Notes under the pieces: model-generated | Seen by the model: only the letters and a program-made list of their open reading frames with translations | What the model was told of the DNA's origin: nothing | Databases searched by the model: none | Shown here: positions 10,095 to 20,512 of the stretch, in pieces | Numbering within the stretch: the stretch's first letter is position 1 | Layout of the letters: each line of letters starts with the position of its first letter | From: Chrysophaeum taylorii | Lineage: Eukaryota; Sar; Pelagophyceae; Pelagomonadales; Pelagomonadaceae | Length of the DNA: 64,000 nucleotides | NCBI GenBank assembly: GCA_029834535.1 | Contig: JAQMWT010000021.1 | Coordinates: forward strand, 1 to 64,000 | Direction: 5' to 3' | Program-made: the position numbers and the translations under genes

Positions 10095-10363
10095 TCAGCA
10101 TGTGCAGGGGTCGCGCATCGAATAGTTCATAAGGCCGAGGAGAAGAAGCACGAACATGACGGCCCCAAGGTTGGCATCCGCTGTGCGAGAAAGAAAACAT
10201 ACTAATAATTAGGCGTGGAGAAAAAAAGCAAGGATTAACAAAACGCACCGCCAAACACATCCATCGTTTGTTGAACTTGTTGCTCCCCCGCGGAGGGCGT
10301 CTTCGAGCTCGGGTCATCGTCGCCCATCTTCCTACGGCCTCGGTTTCCTCTCTTCAGCAGCAT
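10095..10363 (-). CDS. Small single-pass membrane protein, two exons
   Basis: Exon 1 runs from about 10363 to 10249 and exon 2 from 10180 to the stop at 10095; the 68-nt intron starts GTGCGT and ends GCACAG. The product (about 66 residues from the first ATG, 54 from the second at 10327) has a basic or polar N-terminal half (MGDDDPSSKTPSAGEQQ) and one C-terminal membrane span in exon 2 (LGAVMFVLLLLGLMNYSM) ending in DPCTC. Splicing is inferred: it is supported by the shared GTGCG donor and by the clean hydrophobic segment it creates. Family not recognised. The frame is open upstream to a TTG, so the start is uncertain. Confidence 0.5.
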
Positions 10364-10676
10364 GAGGATCTCGGAACTCACCGCTGCTGCAATAATCGCC
10401 CTCACAACGTGGTCAACAAACAATGTGTCAGATTTTTTAGGGTAAGCCTAATTAATAATAATACTTAAAAAAAACGACGACGAAGAAGAAGAAAAATAAG
10501 AAATCTTGGTGGTGGTGGTGGTGGTGGTTTTGTATGTGCAGCAACGAACGAGAGCAAGCAATAGCAATGGAGAGGTGATCCGCCGAAAGTGGTGTCTCCA
10601 GTGAACCGTCGTCGTCGTCGTCGTCGTCGTCGAGTCTCTCCGGAAAAAAGAAAAGAGGGGGAAGGTGGTGTAACGA
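10364..10676. other. Intergenic, GGT and CGT microsatellites
   Basis: It holds a run of GGT units (about 10505-10528) and a run of CGT units (about 10606-10632). It lies downstream of cathepsin Z and upstream of the small membrane-protein gene, both on the minus strand. No gene was seen. Confidence 0.5.
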
Positions 10677-11666
10677 TTAGAAGGTGGCGGAGGAGGTGGC
10701 ACAGTTTTCGCCGCCTTCGTAGCAGTGGACCTGGTTGTCGAGCTCGGGGGCCGTGTAGGAGCTGACGACGGCCCAGGAGCACTGGGATTCGAGGCGGAGG
10801 GCCCCGAAAGCGACTTTGACGTAGCCCATGAGGCCCCAGTATTCCCCCCAGGAATTGCGAACGATCCAGTAGCTCGTGTCGTCCTCCTTGCCCCAGCCGA
10901 CGACGCTGACGACGTGGTCGACCAAGGTCCCGAAGTCGTCGACGATGCCCGTGGTGTAGTTCAAGATGGGGAGGGCGTCGATGCCGCAGGAAATGGGTCC
11001 GCGCTCGTAGATTTCCTTCTGCATGGCATACTTGCCGCGGATGCTGCCGTAGTCCGAGATCTGGACGTTGGGGTATGGGTCGATCGCGGTGCAGTCTTCG
11101 CCAAAGGTCGGGCAGGTGCGGGCGATGTTGATGGGCTCGCAGGTCCAGGTCCCGGCGGAGCAAAGCCCGGAGGACATTTCCGAGGAGCAGGCGACGTAGG
11201 GGTTGGCAGTCTCGTAGGAGAGGCCGGTGCCCTCCTTGGAGAGGCGGTGGAGCCACTGGAAGGGTCCGTCGACGGTGCCGCCGTGACACGAGCCGCCCCC
11301 GTGGCAGTTGAGGACGTGTTGGACGGAGGGGTTAACGTCGGCTCCCCGAGCGCCGCGGGCGATCTTGATGCGATCGGCGAGGGAGCTGACTGCGCCGTGG
11401 GCCCAGCACGAGCCGCAGTATTGGGGGATGTGCTGGTTCCGCGACATGGAACAGTAGGAGGTGCCGTTGACGTCGCACCACGAGAAGGAATCGGGGTAGG
11501 ATTCGTGGTCGCGCAGGAGTTCGTGGGACGAGATTTCCGTCGCGTTTCCGCGCCACGTAAAGCCCATGCGCTCCGTCTCCTCCCGCGACAACACCTCGCT
11601 CTGGCGCCGGGCCGCGGCGGTCGCGCACACCAGGGAGACAAAGTAGGAGGCCAATCCCGTCGTCAT
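10677..11666 (-). CDS. Cathepsin Z/X-like cysteine carboxypeptidase
   Basis: A 329-residue papain-family (C1A) protease in one exon. It has a signal peptide (MTTGLASYFVSLVCATAAA), a short propeptide and the cathepsin Z block RNQHIPQYCGSCWAHGAVSSLADRI with catalytic Cys 87. The YCS/NQHIPQYC arrangement just before the active site is specific to cathepsin Z rather than L or B. The catalytic His and Asn are in LVDHVVSVVGWG and YWIVRNSWGEYWG, and GPISCGI is also typical of the subfamily. Cathepsin Z trims single residues from protein C-termini in lysosome-like compartments. It diverges from the BEACH gene with 131 bp between start codons. Confidence 0.95.
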   Translation of the reverse strand: MTTGLASYFVSLVCATAAARRQSEVLSREETERMGFTWRGNATEISSHELLRDHESYPDSFSWCDVNGTSYCSMSRNQHIPQYCGSCWAHGAVSSLADRIKIARGARGADVNPSVQHVLNCHGGGSCHGGTVDGPFQWLHRLSKEGTGLSYETANPYVACSSEMSSGLCSAGTWTCEPINIARTCPTFGEDCTAIDPYPNVQISDYGSIRGKYAMQKEIYERGPISCGIDALPILNYTTGIVDDFGTLVDHVVSVVGWGKEDDTSYWIVRNSWGEYWGLMGYVKVAFGALRLESQCSWAVVSSYTAPELDNQVHCYEGGENCATSSATF

Positions 11667-11797
11667 TCGTCAGCAGCGTCCGTTATGACGACCACGACGA
11701 GGGTTAGTTAGTTAGTTTGTTGTAGGGTTTAAAAGAAAGAAAGAAAGACCACCACCATCAGGAGGTCCTTGTTGTTGTTGTTGTTGTTGTAGAAAGG

Positions 11798-14700
11798 ATG
11801 CCGCGGGGCGGCGAGGCGGAGGAGATCGATGCGTCGTCGCTAGAAGACGAGGAGTCCGTGGAGGCGCTGGTGTCGTCGATATTCGGGGAAAACGACGAAA
11901 AGAAGAGCGTCCGGAAGCTGCGGTGCGCGCTCGCTTGTTTGCGGTCGCGGAAGGTGTCGGAGGGGGCGAAACGGCGGCTGATCCGGCGGCTGGGAAGAAG
12001 TTCTAGCAGCAGCAGCAGCAGCAGCGAGACGTGCCTGAAGTTCGCGGGGGGCGCCGGGCTGGAGATCTTTCCCGGTGGCGGGCGCGCGTTCGCGAAGCGC
12101 GCTCACAAGTGTCGCGGGTACGCGATCGCGACGTGGACGATAGAGGATCCTGTCGCCGGGCGGTTCGAGCTCGTGGGCGTCGGGGGCGGGGCGATCCGCG
12201 TGGAGATCGAGCCGCGGAACAACGCGTGGCGCGTCGAGGTGTTTGCGAACGGGCGGCTCCGGGGCTCGGCCGACGTCGACGTCGGCGATCGTTCGCGGTG
12301 GCGGCTGTCGACCGTGTCGCATTCGTCGCGATATTTGTCGCAGGCCCTCCTCGAGGTGAGGATTGGGAGTGCAGAGGCCGTCACCTTTTCGACGGCGCTC
12401 CCGACCCCCGACGAATGCGAGCGCGCGGCGAGCGCGGACGCGCTGCTCCGACCTCCGGCGTTGCGCGCGCTCCGAGGATTCTCGGGTCGGTGCGGCGGAA
12501 TCTGGGTTTACGACGGCGTCGCGAGCGCCGAGACCTTTGAAATGTTAGTTGGGGGCGGCCTGGCGGCGGCGCCCCCGAGCCCGCCCCCCGGCGAACAGCG
12601 CCTCGGAGACGACAAACCGCCCCGGCTTCCGCGCGCGTGCGTCGACGGTACCGGCCGCGCGTGGGTGCCGCGCGGCGAGCTCGAGCTCGAGCTCGCGTCC
12701 GAGGCGCCGCCGGTCGCGGGAGTCTCGCTGGGCGAGGGTGTGTCGCTCCTGCGGTGCCCGCGGCGCGCGGCCTTCGCGGCCGTCGGGGGGTTGAGGACGC
12801 TCGCGGGCGCCCTCGAGCCTTTGGGTCGCGAAGGCCTCGAGCTTTGCGCTCGAGTGCTGCGCGAGGGCGGTCGCGCGCACGCGACCGAAACCCTCGAAAA
12901 TCGCGCCCTCTTCGCCATCGCGGCCCGCGTCGACGACGTCGACGGCGTGTTCGACCTCGTCGACGCCGCGGCCCCCTGGCCCAAGCTCCACGCGGCCTCG
13001 CTCGAGGCGTTCTTCGTCAAGCCGTGGGACAAAGAAGACGGCGCGCGTAAAGTCGTCCGGGAGGCGGCCGAGCGCGTTCGCCGCGACGAGGAGGCCCGCC
13101 GCGGTCGCCGCTTCGCGGCCGCTTTCCGCGCGGGCGTCGGGGTGGCGCGCCTCGCGCGGCTGGCGCGCCGCGAGGGCCTGGCCGCCACAGTCCCCGGCCC
13201 GATCCGTCTCGTCGTCGCGGCCGTCGTCCTCGACGAGCTCGAGAAAAAAAGTGGTCCCGGCGGCGGCGGCGGCGGCGACGCGGAGAAAGAAGAGGAGGAG
13301 TTCGGCGGGGTCGTGGACGTGCTGGAGGCCGCGACCGACGACACCGGGGATCCGCGGGGCGTGCTCCGAGAGGCGCTGCTGGAGGCCCTGTGCCTCGCGG
13401 TCGCGCGAGCCAAAAAGCCGCGGCGCGCGGCGGTCGCGAGGCTCGCGCGAAAGCGCGCCTTCGCCGAGACGACGGCCGTCGCGCTCGCGCGGCCCGGAGC
13501 CTACTACAATTCGGAGGGCGGCGGTCTTGCCGTCGTGGCGCTCAGGCTCGCGCTCTGGCAGTTGAAGACGGCCGAGCACGCCGCGCGCGCGGCCCTCGCC
13601 GCGAGCGACGAGAGTCGCGAGCAGCAGAAAGAGGCGCGCCGGCGCGCGAGGCGGTCGTCGTCCGCCAAGGCCGAGGTCCTCGCGGCGCTCGTGTCGGATG
13701 CGCTCGACGCGTCCAGCGGGGTCGGGGCGGTCCCGATCTGCCGCGTGCTGGGACTCGACGACGACGACGATCGCGACAACCGCGCGCCGCGGCTCGCGCC
13801 GCCGCCGTTGTGGTTGGCCGCGCCGTTCGTCGCGGGCGTCGCGCCCCACCTGCCCGAGCGGCTCCGCGAGCGCGCGGTCGCGGCCGCGTGCGCCAAGGCG
13901 AAATCTCACGACGACCTCTCGGACCTCGAGCCGCGCGCCTCGGTCGGCGCGTTTCTGCGGCTCGCGAGCCGGTGCCGCGGGACGACCGTCGAGATCCTGG
14001 CACTCGACGTCGCGAGCGCGCTCGTCCTCCGTCGGCGCGCGACGACCTCGGGCTGCGAGCTCGACCGCGCGGCGCTCGCGTGGTGCGCCGCCGCCGTTCC
14101 CGCGCCGTGGAGCGAGGCGGCGGCCAACATCGAGTGGGCCTCGCGCGCCCTCGCGGCCGTGCTCGCGTCGTCGTGCCGGCGCCTCGCGACGACGGGCTGC
14201 GGATCGGATCGCCGCGTCGACGACGACTCGAGAAGGATTCTGACGGTCGCTCTCGACAAGCTCCTCCCGCTGCCCCCGTCTTCCGGCAAGGTTTTGAAGG
14301 ATATCCTCGGCCCGCGGGGCCCCGAGCTCGGCATGGCCATCGCCGATCTCGCGCACGCCCTCTGTCGCGCCGCCGAGCGTTCGATGCGCGACCGCCGTTC
14401 GCCGCCGCGCGACGCCCTCCGCTTCTCCAAGTCGGTCGCGTCGCTCGCCAAGCGCGCCATCGTCGGATCGTCATCGTCTGCGGAGCCGCCGCAGGATGCG
14501 GTCGCCCTCCGGCAGTGCGGCCGCGCCCTCGCGCGCGCGATCTTCTGGGGCGCCAGGGACGCGGCCCAGGCGGCCAAAAAAATCGCCGACCTCCGGGCCT
14601 GCGTCGCCCTCGGCGTCGACCTCGCCGACGAGAAGGTTTCGAAGGGCGCGCCCTCGGCGGCCGTCGTCGCGACCGACGACGCCCTCCACGCGGGGGCCTG

Positions 14701-17700
14701 CCTCGCCGCGCGCCTCGAGCTCGAGGACGACGAGGTCTCGGCCGTCGCAGCCTCGGGTCTCCTCGGCCTCGTGCGGGACTGCGTTCGCGCTACGGGAACG
14801 GGCCTCGCGGCGGCCTGCGTCCGCTCGGCCTTCGAGCCCGCCGCCTTGGCCTCCACGCCGCGCGCGGCCCTCGCAGCCCTGAGGCCCCACCTCGACGCGG
14901 CCCTCGCGCGCGACGCGGCCGACCAGGACGCCTTCGCCGACGCTCCTTTGGAGGAGGAGGAGGAGGAGGAGGAGGACGACGACGACGACGAGGACTCTTC
15001 TTTCTTTGGGAAGCCTCGGCGGTTGCTTATCGCGCGCGGCGACGCGTCGACTGCGAGGGCGCGCTCGGCGGCTGCGGACCGCCGCGACGCGCGGACCCTC
15101 GCGGCTTCCAAAGACCTCGCCGAGGCCCTGGCCCGCGACGTCGCGCTCGAGCTCGGCGATTCTATCTCCTACGACGAGTGCGTCGAGGAGGAGGAGGAGG
15201 AGGAGGAGACCTCGTTCCAACAACAACAACAACAACAACAACAACGGACCTGGGAGCTCGCGCGTGGCAACGGGCTCGCGACGCCCGACGTCGTCGCTCG
15301 GCGCCTGGAGAGGGTGGCGTCGCCGCTCCGGCCTCACGACGACGACGCCGACTCCGACCGCTCGTGGCCGACGCCCTGCGTTACGGCCAAGGAGGTCGCC
15401 AAGCACGTCGCCATTCGCGACGTCAACGCCCGCCGCGCCAGCGACGACGACGAAGACTTCGAGGAGGAGGAGGCGGCGGGGGCGGCAGATGCGTCGTCGT
15501 CTTCTACGCCGCGCGGAGCCATGCTCCGGTCCTTCGACGCCCAACCCAATAATAAATCCGTCGGAATGCCGAGGAAGACGTCGTTCGACGAAGAGGACGA
15601 CGCGACCGACGATTCTTACGCCGCCGCCGCCGCCGCCGCCGCCGCTGCCGCGGGACGGAATTCTTCTTCGCTGGGCCCGTCGGACGGACCGTTTTCCGCG
15701 ACGCGACGAGACAAATTTTCGCACTTTGTCGACGGTCTCTGGCGCGTCGAACGGCCGGGGCTGTCCGAGGGTGCCGTCGGGATCGCGCGGTCGAAGGAGT
15801 GGCTCGTTTTCGTCCGGAATTCGACCAAGCGCTCGAGCGCCTGGCGCGTCCGCGACGTCGCCGCGGTGCTTTTGCGACGCTTCCGCCTCCGCGACACGGC
15901 CGTCGAAATCTACTTCCGTCGAGGCGAGACGCTCTTCGTCGACTTGGCACCGAGGTACGGCGGAACAACAACGACCGGAGACGACGAGGTGTTTGGGGCC
16001 GAGGTGTACGCGGTGGCCACCAGACGGCGCGACGAGCTCGTTCGGAAGCTGATCCCGTGCGTCCGCGCCGCGCGCGGCCCGTCTTCGGACGGCATCTTCC
16101 CGCTCCTCCAGGCGCCGCGCGTTTCGGCCTCGCGACTCCTCCGGAAGGCGACGCGCGCCTGGCAGGACCGGCGCGTCTCGAATTACGAGTACCTCTGCGT
16201 CGTCAACGCCCTCGCGGGACGGTCCTTTTCTGACCCGTGCCAGTACCCCGTCTTTCCGTGGATCGTCGCCGACTACTCGAGCGACGAGCTCGACCTCGGG
16301 AACCCAAAATCATACCGCGACCTCTCCAAGCCGATGGGCGCCTTGAACGCGGCGCGCTTAAAAGAAACCCTCAAGCGCTACGAGTCCTTTTTAGATCCCC
16401 ACGTTCCCCGCTTCCATTACGGATCCCACTATTCGACGAGCGCGGGGGTCGTGATGCACTACCTCCTTCGCCTCGCGCCCTTCGCCTCGCTCCACTGCGA
16501 TCTCCAGGGCGGTCGCTTCGACGTGGCCGACCGCCTTTTCGCTTCGATCCCCGAGGCCTGGGCCGCGAATTCTGGTCGGAGAGGCACCTCGAGCTCGAAC
16601 GAGGTCAAGGAGCTCACGCCCGAATGGTACGCGACGCCCGCATTTCTAACGAACCGCGGCCGCCTCCCGCTCGGCACCTCGCAGGACGGCGTTCTGGTGG
16701 GAGACGTCGAGCTCCCGCCGTGGGCCCGCGGCTCGCCGCATTCCTTTATCTCTGCGACCCGCGCCGCCCTCGAATCCGAATTCGTCTCCCAGAACATCCA
16801 CCTCTGGCTCGACCTCGTCTTCGGCTATAAGCAGCAAGGACCCGCGGCCGTCGACGCGCACAACGTCTTTTTTTACCTCTGTTACCCCGACGCGGTCGAC
16901 CTCGACGCGATCGAAGACCCCAAGCTCCGCGCGTCCACGGTCCTCCAGGCGAGCCACTTTGGGACCTGCCCGACCCAGCTCTTCGCCAAGACCCCTCACC
17001 CGCGACGAGGTCCGAGGCCCGCCCACGTCCCCCGACCTCTGTTGGCCGCCGCCGCCGCCGCCGCGGGCACGGAAATGATGGATACGATGACGATCCTCGA
17101 CGATTTTGCGGAGGAGCCCTTGGGGTTCGCGCCAAACTGCGCGACGGTCAACCTCCTCGCGACCCTCTCGCGCGACACCTTCAGCGACGAGTCGATCGAC
17201 TCCCTCGCGATCGCCCCGTCGGCCTCGCTCGCGGCCGTCATGAACAACCGCCGCGGCAGGATAACCCCGCCGCCGCCGCCGCCGCCGCCTCCTCCGAAGA
17301 ATACTACGTCACCCCTCTTTTATCCTCCTCCTCCTCCAGTTTTTCAACAACACCACCACCACGGCGCGCCGCCGCCGCCGCCGCCGCCGCCGCCGTTGAG
17401 GCCGCTCGTGGCGCTGCGCGCGACGGCCGCGCGGTGCGTCGGCGTCGACGCGGGCGGACACGTGTGCGCGTTCTCGTGGGGCTACGACGTCGTCGTCGAG
17501 CAGGACGACGGCGACGACGATGCGGCCCAAGCCGACCCAGAGATCATCGGCGTGCTCCCCACCGACAGCGCTGGTGCGGGCGGCGAGGCCCGTCGCCGCA
17601 GGGCCTCGATCCGCGCGTTGGCCGCGACCGCGTCGGACGTCGTCGCGCCCGTCGACAGCAGCAACGCCGGCGGCCAGCAGTCGGCGGCGCCCGCGTGCGT

Positions 17701-18970
17701 GGTTACGGAAGCGCTCAACCTGGGACCCGTGCGCCACCCCCGTCTCGTTGCCATTTCTTCGGACGCCCGCTTCGTCGCGGCGCCAGAGACGGGGTTCCCG
17801 CGAGCCCTCCGCGTGCTCGAGCTCGCGCCTTCGAAGCTCGGCGACTCGAGCCTCGCCCTCCGCGGCGACGCCTCGGTCGTCGCGACCAACGCGTCCCGCT
17901 TGACTTTTGTCCGCTTCTTCGACGACGAAGACGAAAACGACGACCAACTCCGCCTGCTGCTGGGCGCCGCCGACGCGACGGCCTCGGTCTGGCGCCTCGA
18001 CCGCGCCGCCAAGCTCTTCGGCCGCCGCAAGACCGCCCTCGCCTCGTTTCCCGACGCCGTGTTTCGAGGCCACGCGTCGCCGATCGTCGCCGGCGATGCC
18101 GACGCTGCTCTTCGCGTCGCGGCGACCGCGGCCGAAGACGGCGCCCTTCTGCTCCACTCGATCGACGACGCCGCCCTCGTCCGGCGCCTCAAGACCCGCG
18201 GCGCCGACGCGCCGCGCTGCGTCCTCGTATCCCGACGTCGAGCCGTCGTCGTCCTCGCGACCGAGACCAACGTGGTCGAGGTCCATTCCGTCAACGGCGG
18301 CCTCGTCTCGGCCGCGTGCCTCGGATACCGCCCCGTCAACGTCAAGCTCGCGGGACACCTCGACGCGGCAATCCTCGTCGTTGGCCCCGACCAAATCGAC
18401 CTCCTCGCGATCGACAAACGCCTCGCCCCCCTTCGCTCCATCAAAGTCGACGCCTTCCACCCCGCCGGGGGCTTTACCCCGAAGAAACGGCTCCTCGACG
18501 CCGACCTCGCCCCCGATTCCACCAACCCCGCCGCCCTCTTCGCCGCCACCTCCGACGCTAAGATCGCCCTCAGAATCCTCGCCAAAGCCGACGACTGGTT
18601 CGACAAGCGCGCCTCCGTCGACGCCAGCGTCGGCGCGATGGTCGCCAGACGCGCGAACCAGGTCATCGGCCTCGCCGCCGCCGCCTTTGGCAAGACCCAC
18701 GAACTCGCCTCCGTCACCGAGGCCATCTCCACCGAGGCCATCTCCTGGGTCTCCTCCACCCGCAGAACCCTCGTCTCCAAAATTAACAACAACAACAACA
18801 ACAACAACAGACCTGACCACGCGCACTACCCGCCGCCGCCGCCGCCCGCGAGGCGAAACCTCGGCGGCGCCCAAAATCCCCAAAATCAACAACAACAACA
18901 ACAACAGCAACAGCAACAGCACCACCAAAATCAAAATCCCCCCCACTCCGTCGACATGGCGCGGGCTTAA
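11798..18970 (+). CDS. Giant PH-BEACH-WD40 protein, 2390 aa, single exon
   Basis: A neurobeachin/LYST/LvsA-type scaffold for membrane trafficking and lysosome or vacuole biology. After an acidic N-terminus, residues of about 75-250 look like a concanavalin-like lectin fold (AIATWTIEDP, WRLSTVSHSS). A long Ala/Arg/Leu-rich armadillo-like region follows to about 1100. Glu, Gln and Ala homopolymers lie near 1050-1290. A PH-like domain (about 1305-1430) precedes the BEACH domain (about 1485-1735), which opens FPWIVADYSSDELDL and includes ESEFVSQNIHLWLDLVFGYKQ. Pro-rich tracts (1825-1865) lead to a WD40-like propeller to about 2270, then poly-Asn and poly-Gln. Intron-free over 7.2 kb. It lacks clear lineage-specific marks, so I give no symbol. 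Confidence 0.88.
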   Translation: MPRGGEAEEIDASSLEDEESVEALVSSIFGENDEKKSVRKLRCALACLRSRKVSEGAKRRLIRRLGRSSSSSSSSSETCLKFAGGAGLEIFPGGGRAFAKRAHKCRGYAIATWTIEDPVAGRFELVGVGGGAIRVEIEPRNNAWRVEVFANGRLRGSADVDVGDRSRWRLSTVSHSSRYLSQALLEVRIGSAEAVTFSTALPTPDECERAASADALLRPPALRALRGFSGRCGGIWVYDGVASAETFEMLVGGGLAAAPPSPPPGEQRLGDDKPPRLPRACVDGTGRAWVPRGELELELASEAPPVAGVSLGEGVSLLRCPRRAAFAAVGGLRTLAGALEPLGREGLELCARVLREGGRAHATETLENRALFAIAARVDDVDGVFDLVDAAAPWPKLHAASLEAFFVKPWDKEDGARKVVREAAERVRRDEEARRGRRFAAAFRAGVGVARLARLARREGLAATVPGPIRLVVAAVVLDELEKKSGPGGGGGGDAEKEEEEFGGVVDVLEAATDDTGDPRGVLREALLEALCLAVARAKKPRRAAVARLARKRAFAETTAVALARPGAYYNSEGGGLAVVALRLALWQLKTAEHAARAALAASDESREQQKEARRRARRSSSAKAEVLAALVSDALDASSGVGAVPICRVLGLDDDDDRDNRAPRLAPPPLWLAAPFVAGVAPHLPERLRERAVAAACAKAKSHDDLSDLEPRASVGAFLRLASRCRGTTVEILALDVASALVLRRRATTSGCELDRAALAWCAAAVPAPWSEAAANIEWASRALAAVLASSCRRLATTGCGSDRRVDDDSRRILTVALDKLLPLPPSSGKVLKDILGPRGPELGMAIADLAHALCRAAERSMRDRRSPPRDALRFSKSVASLAKRAIVGSSSSAEPPQDAVALRQCGRALARAIFWGARDAAQAAKKIADLRACVALGVDLADEKVSKGAPSAAVVATDDALHAGACLAARLELEDDEVSAVAASGLLGLVRDCVRATGTGLAAACVRSAFEPAALASTPRAALAALRPHLDAALARDAADQDAFADAPLEEEEEEEEDDDDDEDSSFFGKPRRLLIARGDASTARARSAAADRRDARTLAASKDLAEALARDVALELGDSISYDECVEEEEEEEETSFQQQQQQQQQRTWELARGNGLATPDVVARRLERVASPLRPHDDDADSDRSWPTPCVTAKEVAKHVAIRDVNARRASDDDEDFEEEEAAGAADASSSSTPRGAMLRSFDAQPNNKSVGMPRKTSFDEEDDATDDSYAAAAAAAAAAAGRNSSSLGPSDGPFSATRRDKFSHFVDGLWRVERPGLSEGAVGIARSKEWLVFVRNSTKRSSAWRVRDVAAVLLRRFRLRDTAVEIYFRRGETLFVDLAPRYGGTTTTGDDEVFGAEVYAVATRRRDELVRKLIPCVRAARGPSSDGIFPLLQAPRVSASRLLRKATRAWQDRRVSNYEYLCVVNALAGRSFSDPCQYPVFPWIVADYSSDELDLGNPKSYRDLSKPMGALNAARLKETLKRYESFLDPHVPRFHYGSHYSTSAGVVMHYLLRLAPFASLHCDLQGGRFDVADRLFASIPEAWAANSGRRGTSSSNEVKELTPEWYATPAFLTNRGRLPLGTSQDGVLVGDVELPPWARGSPHSFISATRAALESEFVSQNIHLWLDLVFGYKQQGPAAVDAHNVFFYLCYPDAVDLDAIEDPKLRASTVLQASHFGTCPTQLFAKTPHPRRGPRPAHVPRPLLAAAAAAAGTEMMDTMTILDDFAEEPLGFAPNCATVNLLATLSRDTFSDESIDSLAIAPSASLAAVMNNRRGRITPPPPPPPPPPKNTTSPLFYPPPPPVFQQHHHHGAPPPPPPPPPLRPLVALRATAARCVGVDAGGHVCAFSWGYDVVVEQDDGDDDAAQADPEIIGVLPTDSAGAGGEARRRRASIRALAATASDVVAPVDSSNAGGQQSAAPACVVTEALNLGPVRHPRLVAISSDARFVAAPETGFPRALRVLELAPSKLGDSSLALRGDASVVATNASRLTFVRFFDDEDENDDQLRLLLGAADATASVWRLDRAAKLFGRRKTALASFPDAVFRGHASPIVAGDADAALRVAATAAEDGALLLHSIDDAALVRRLKTRGADAPRCVLVSRRRAVVVLATETNVVEVHSVNGGLVSAACLGYRPVNVKLAGHLDAAILVVGPDQIDLLAIDKRLAPLRSIKVDAFHPAGGFTPKKRLLDADLAPDSTNPAALFAATSDAKIALRILAKADDWFDKRASVDASVGAMVARRANQVIGLAAAAFGKTHELASVTEAISTEAISWVSSTRRTLVSKINNNNNNNNRPDHAHYPPPPPPARRNLGGAQNPQNQQQQQQQQQQQHHQNQNPPHSVDMARA

Positions 18971-19164
18971 TAGTAATGATGACGATGATGATAAGTACTT
19001 CCAGCTTGCTGTCTCAAACCTCGCGTGCCGCGGCCCCTCGCGAACGCTCGTCCTTCTAAGGGTGCTCCATCTCTTCGTACGCACGTGTCCGGACACGGGC
19101 GGCCTGCTGGGCTCTGCGCTCGCCGACTCTGCTGCGGGAGAGAGGGCGGCTACCACCCGAGGAC

Positions 19165-19735
19165 CGACGCCGGGGTGGCGTTGTCGGTATTGCGCTAGGC
19201 GGAGTCGGCGATCCAGACGACGATCGATATCCTCGGGTTTCGCGCCGACTCGGCTGAGAGCCACGTAGAGCTGGAAGTGGCTCAAGACGGGCAAGAGGAC
19301 GCCGACCTTGCGGAGCGTCTGGGTTTGGCTGGCTCTCGTTGATCGTTATGGCCAAGGCGGGCCGCCAACGAACTCGAAGGGGACCTCGCCCCGGCGAGGG
19401 TGACGCGCGCTCGACCACGGCGCGACGATACGATCGATCATGTATCGGGTGCCGTTGCAGCGGCCGTGCAGCAGCAGGTTGCGAAGACTTCAAGCTCGCG
19501 CTCAAAGTGGGCATGTCGTTGATTTTTAGGGAGTTGAGAAACTCGACTGGAAAGAGCGAAGTCTTCCGACCCAACCTCGTCGGCCGAAAAGAACTATGTC
19601 GCCTCGTCTCCGGGAAACCCCACGGACATGCGCACGTTGACAGCATCGACAACATCGTTTCGGCGGGGGGCGAGAATGGCGCGCAGAGCCAGCCACCGCG
19701 GGGTGGGTCTGCTGGCTCGCGCCTACCTGAGGCTA
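19165..19735 (-). mobile_element. Helitron-type Pif1 helicase C-terminal fragment, copy 1
   Basis: Minus-strand reading shows pieces of the end of a Pif1/Helitron helicase: a LAPRRNDVVDAVNVRM block, a FFSADEVG block, the hallmark FPVEFLNSL, an ALAITINESQ version of the TINKSQGQT motif, and HFQLYVALSRV. They are spread over several frames, so the gene is decayed. DNA similarity to the copies at 45127-46159 and 60827-61768 is clear in the helicase part, but the short direct repeats that follow the other copies are absent here. It begins about 200 bp after the BEACH gene stop. No Rep (HUH) domain is present. Confidence 0.75.
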
Positions 19736-19760
19736 AATAAACCCTGAATATAAGGGCAGG

Positions 19761-20498
19761 ATGGAGTGGTGCGAGGAGAGGGAGGTCCTCAAGCGTCGTG
19801 TCCGCGGCCTCGAGCGCGCCCTGGAGCGCGCGTCTCGGGCCGTTGCGATCGCCGAGGCGCGCGGCCGCGAATTAGAGACGTGCCTTCTCGAAGAGCGGAC
19901 GCGCGCGTCGCAACTCGTGGAAACGGCGCGGAAACAGTGCGTGGCCGACGCCATCGACGTTGCTGTCGACGTCGTCAAGAGCCAGTCGAAAAGCGTATTG
20001 CCCTCGGCGGCGGTGCACGCGCGGCGCCTCGTCGCGCACCACGGGGACGCCGTCGAGGACTGCGGCGCGCCGCTCAAGGAAACGCTCGTCTGCGTCTTCC
20101 ACTCTCACGGCCAGAGTCCCCCCATCTCGCCCGCCGAGGCCCTCCCGGCCGCCCTCGCCTGCGTCGACTTCGCCGCGCGCATCGCCCCTGCCCTCGTCCA
20201 CGAAACGGAGAACGACGTCCACACCTTAAAAGGCCACTTGGATGGCGTCTTCACGCGCGTCAAGACAAACCTCCTCCACGGAGTGACAGACCGTATACGG
20301 AGCCGGGCCGCAAATCCCTTCTTGGGGGAGGACGACGACGACGACGAGGATGACGAGTATACCTCTATCGCCTCCGGAGGCGAAGTGCCCAACAACTTGC
20401 TGGTGAGCGACGACGCCCAGGACCAACTCCCCGACGCCGACCCGAATCGCGACGTTCCGGTTAATAGTAGGAGGAGCAGCGGCAGCACCGTCTCCTAA
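19761..20498 (+). CDS. Hypothetical coiled-coil protein with acidic tail, 245 aa
   Basis: The family is not recognised. It begins with a strong coiled coil (residues 1-65, [18 protein letters not shown] and onward) and has a more globular middle with Cys and His scattered without a clear metal site. The C-terminal third is acidic ([13 protein letters not shown]) and ends in a Ser-rich segment. Codon use matches its neighbours. It converges on eL42, with only 14 bp between the two stop codons, so the transcripts must overlap at their 3' ends. Confidence 0.6.
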   Translation: MEWCEEREVLKRRVRGLERALERASRAVAIAEARGRELETCLLEERTRASQLVETARKQCVADAIDVAVDVVKSQSKSVLPSAAVHARRLVAHHGDAVEDCGAPLKETLVCVFHSHGQSPPISPAEALPAALACVDFAARIAPALVHETENDVHTLKGHLDGVFTRVKTNLLHGVTDRIRSRAANPFLGEDDDDDEDDEYTSIASGGEVPNNLLVSDDAQDQLPDADPNRDVPVNSRRSSGSTVS

Positions 20499-20512
20499 CA
20501 GGTTTACTAATT

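Noticed and set aside
12545-15724. Several long Arg-rich frames on both strands inside the BEACH gene
   Set aside because: GC-rich codon use leaves other frames open. Their composition is skewed to Arg, Pro and Ala, with no motifs.
17309-19294. A 661-codon minus-strand frame
   Set aside because: It is the shadow of the BEACH-WD40 gene. Only its first 30 codons overlap a real signal, the HFQLYVALSRV helicase fragment of the Helitron relic.
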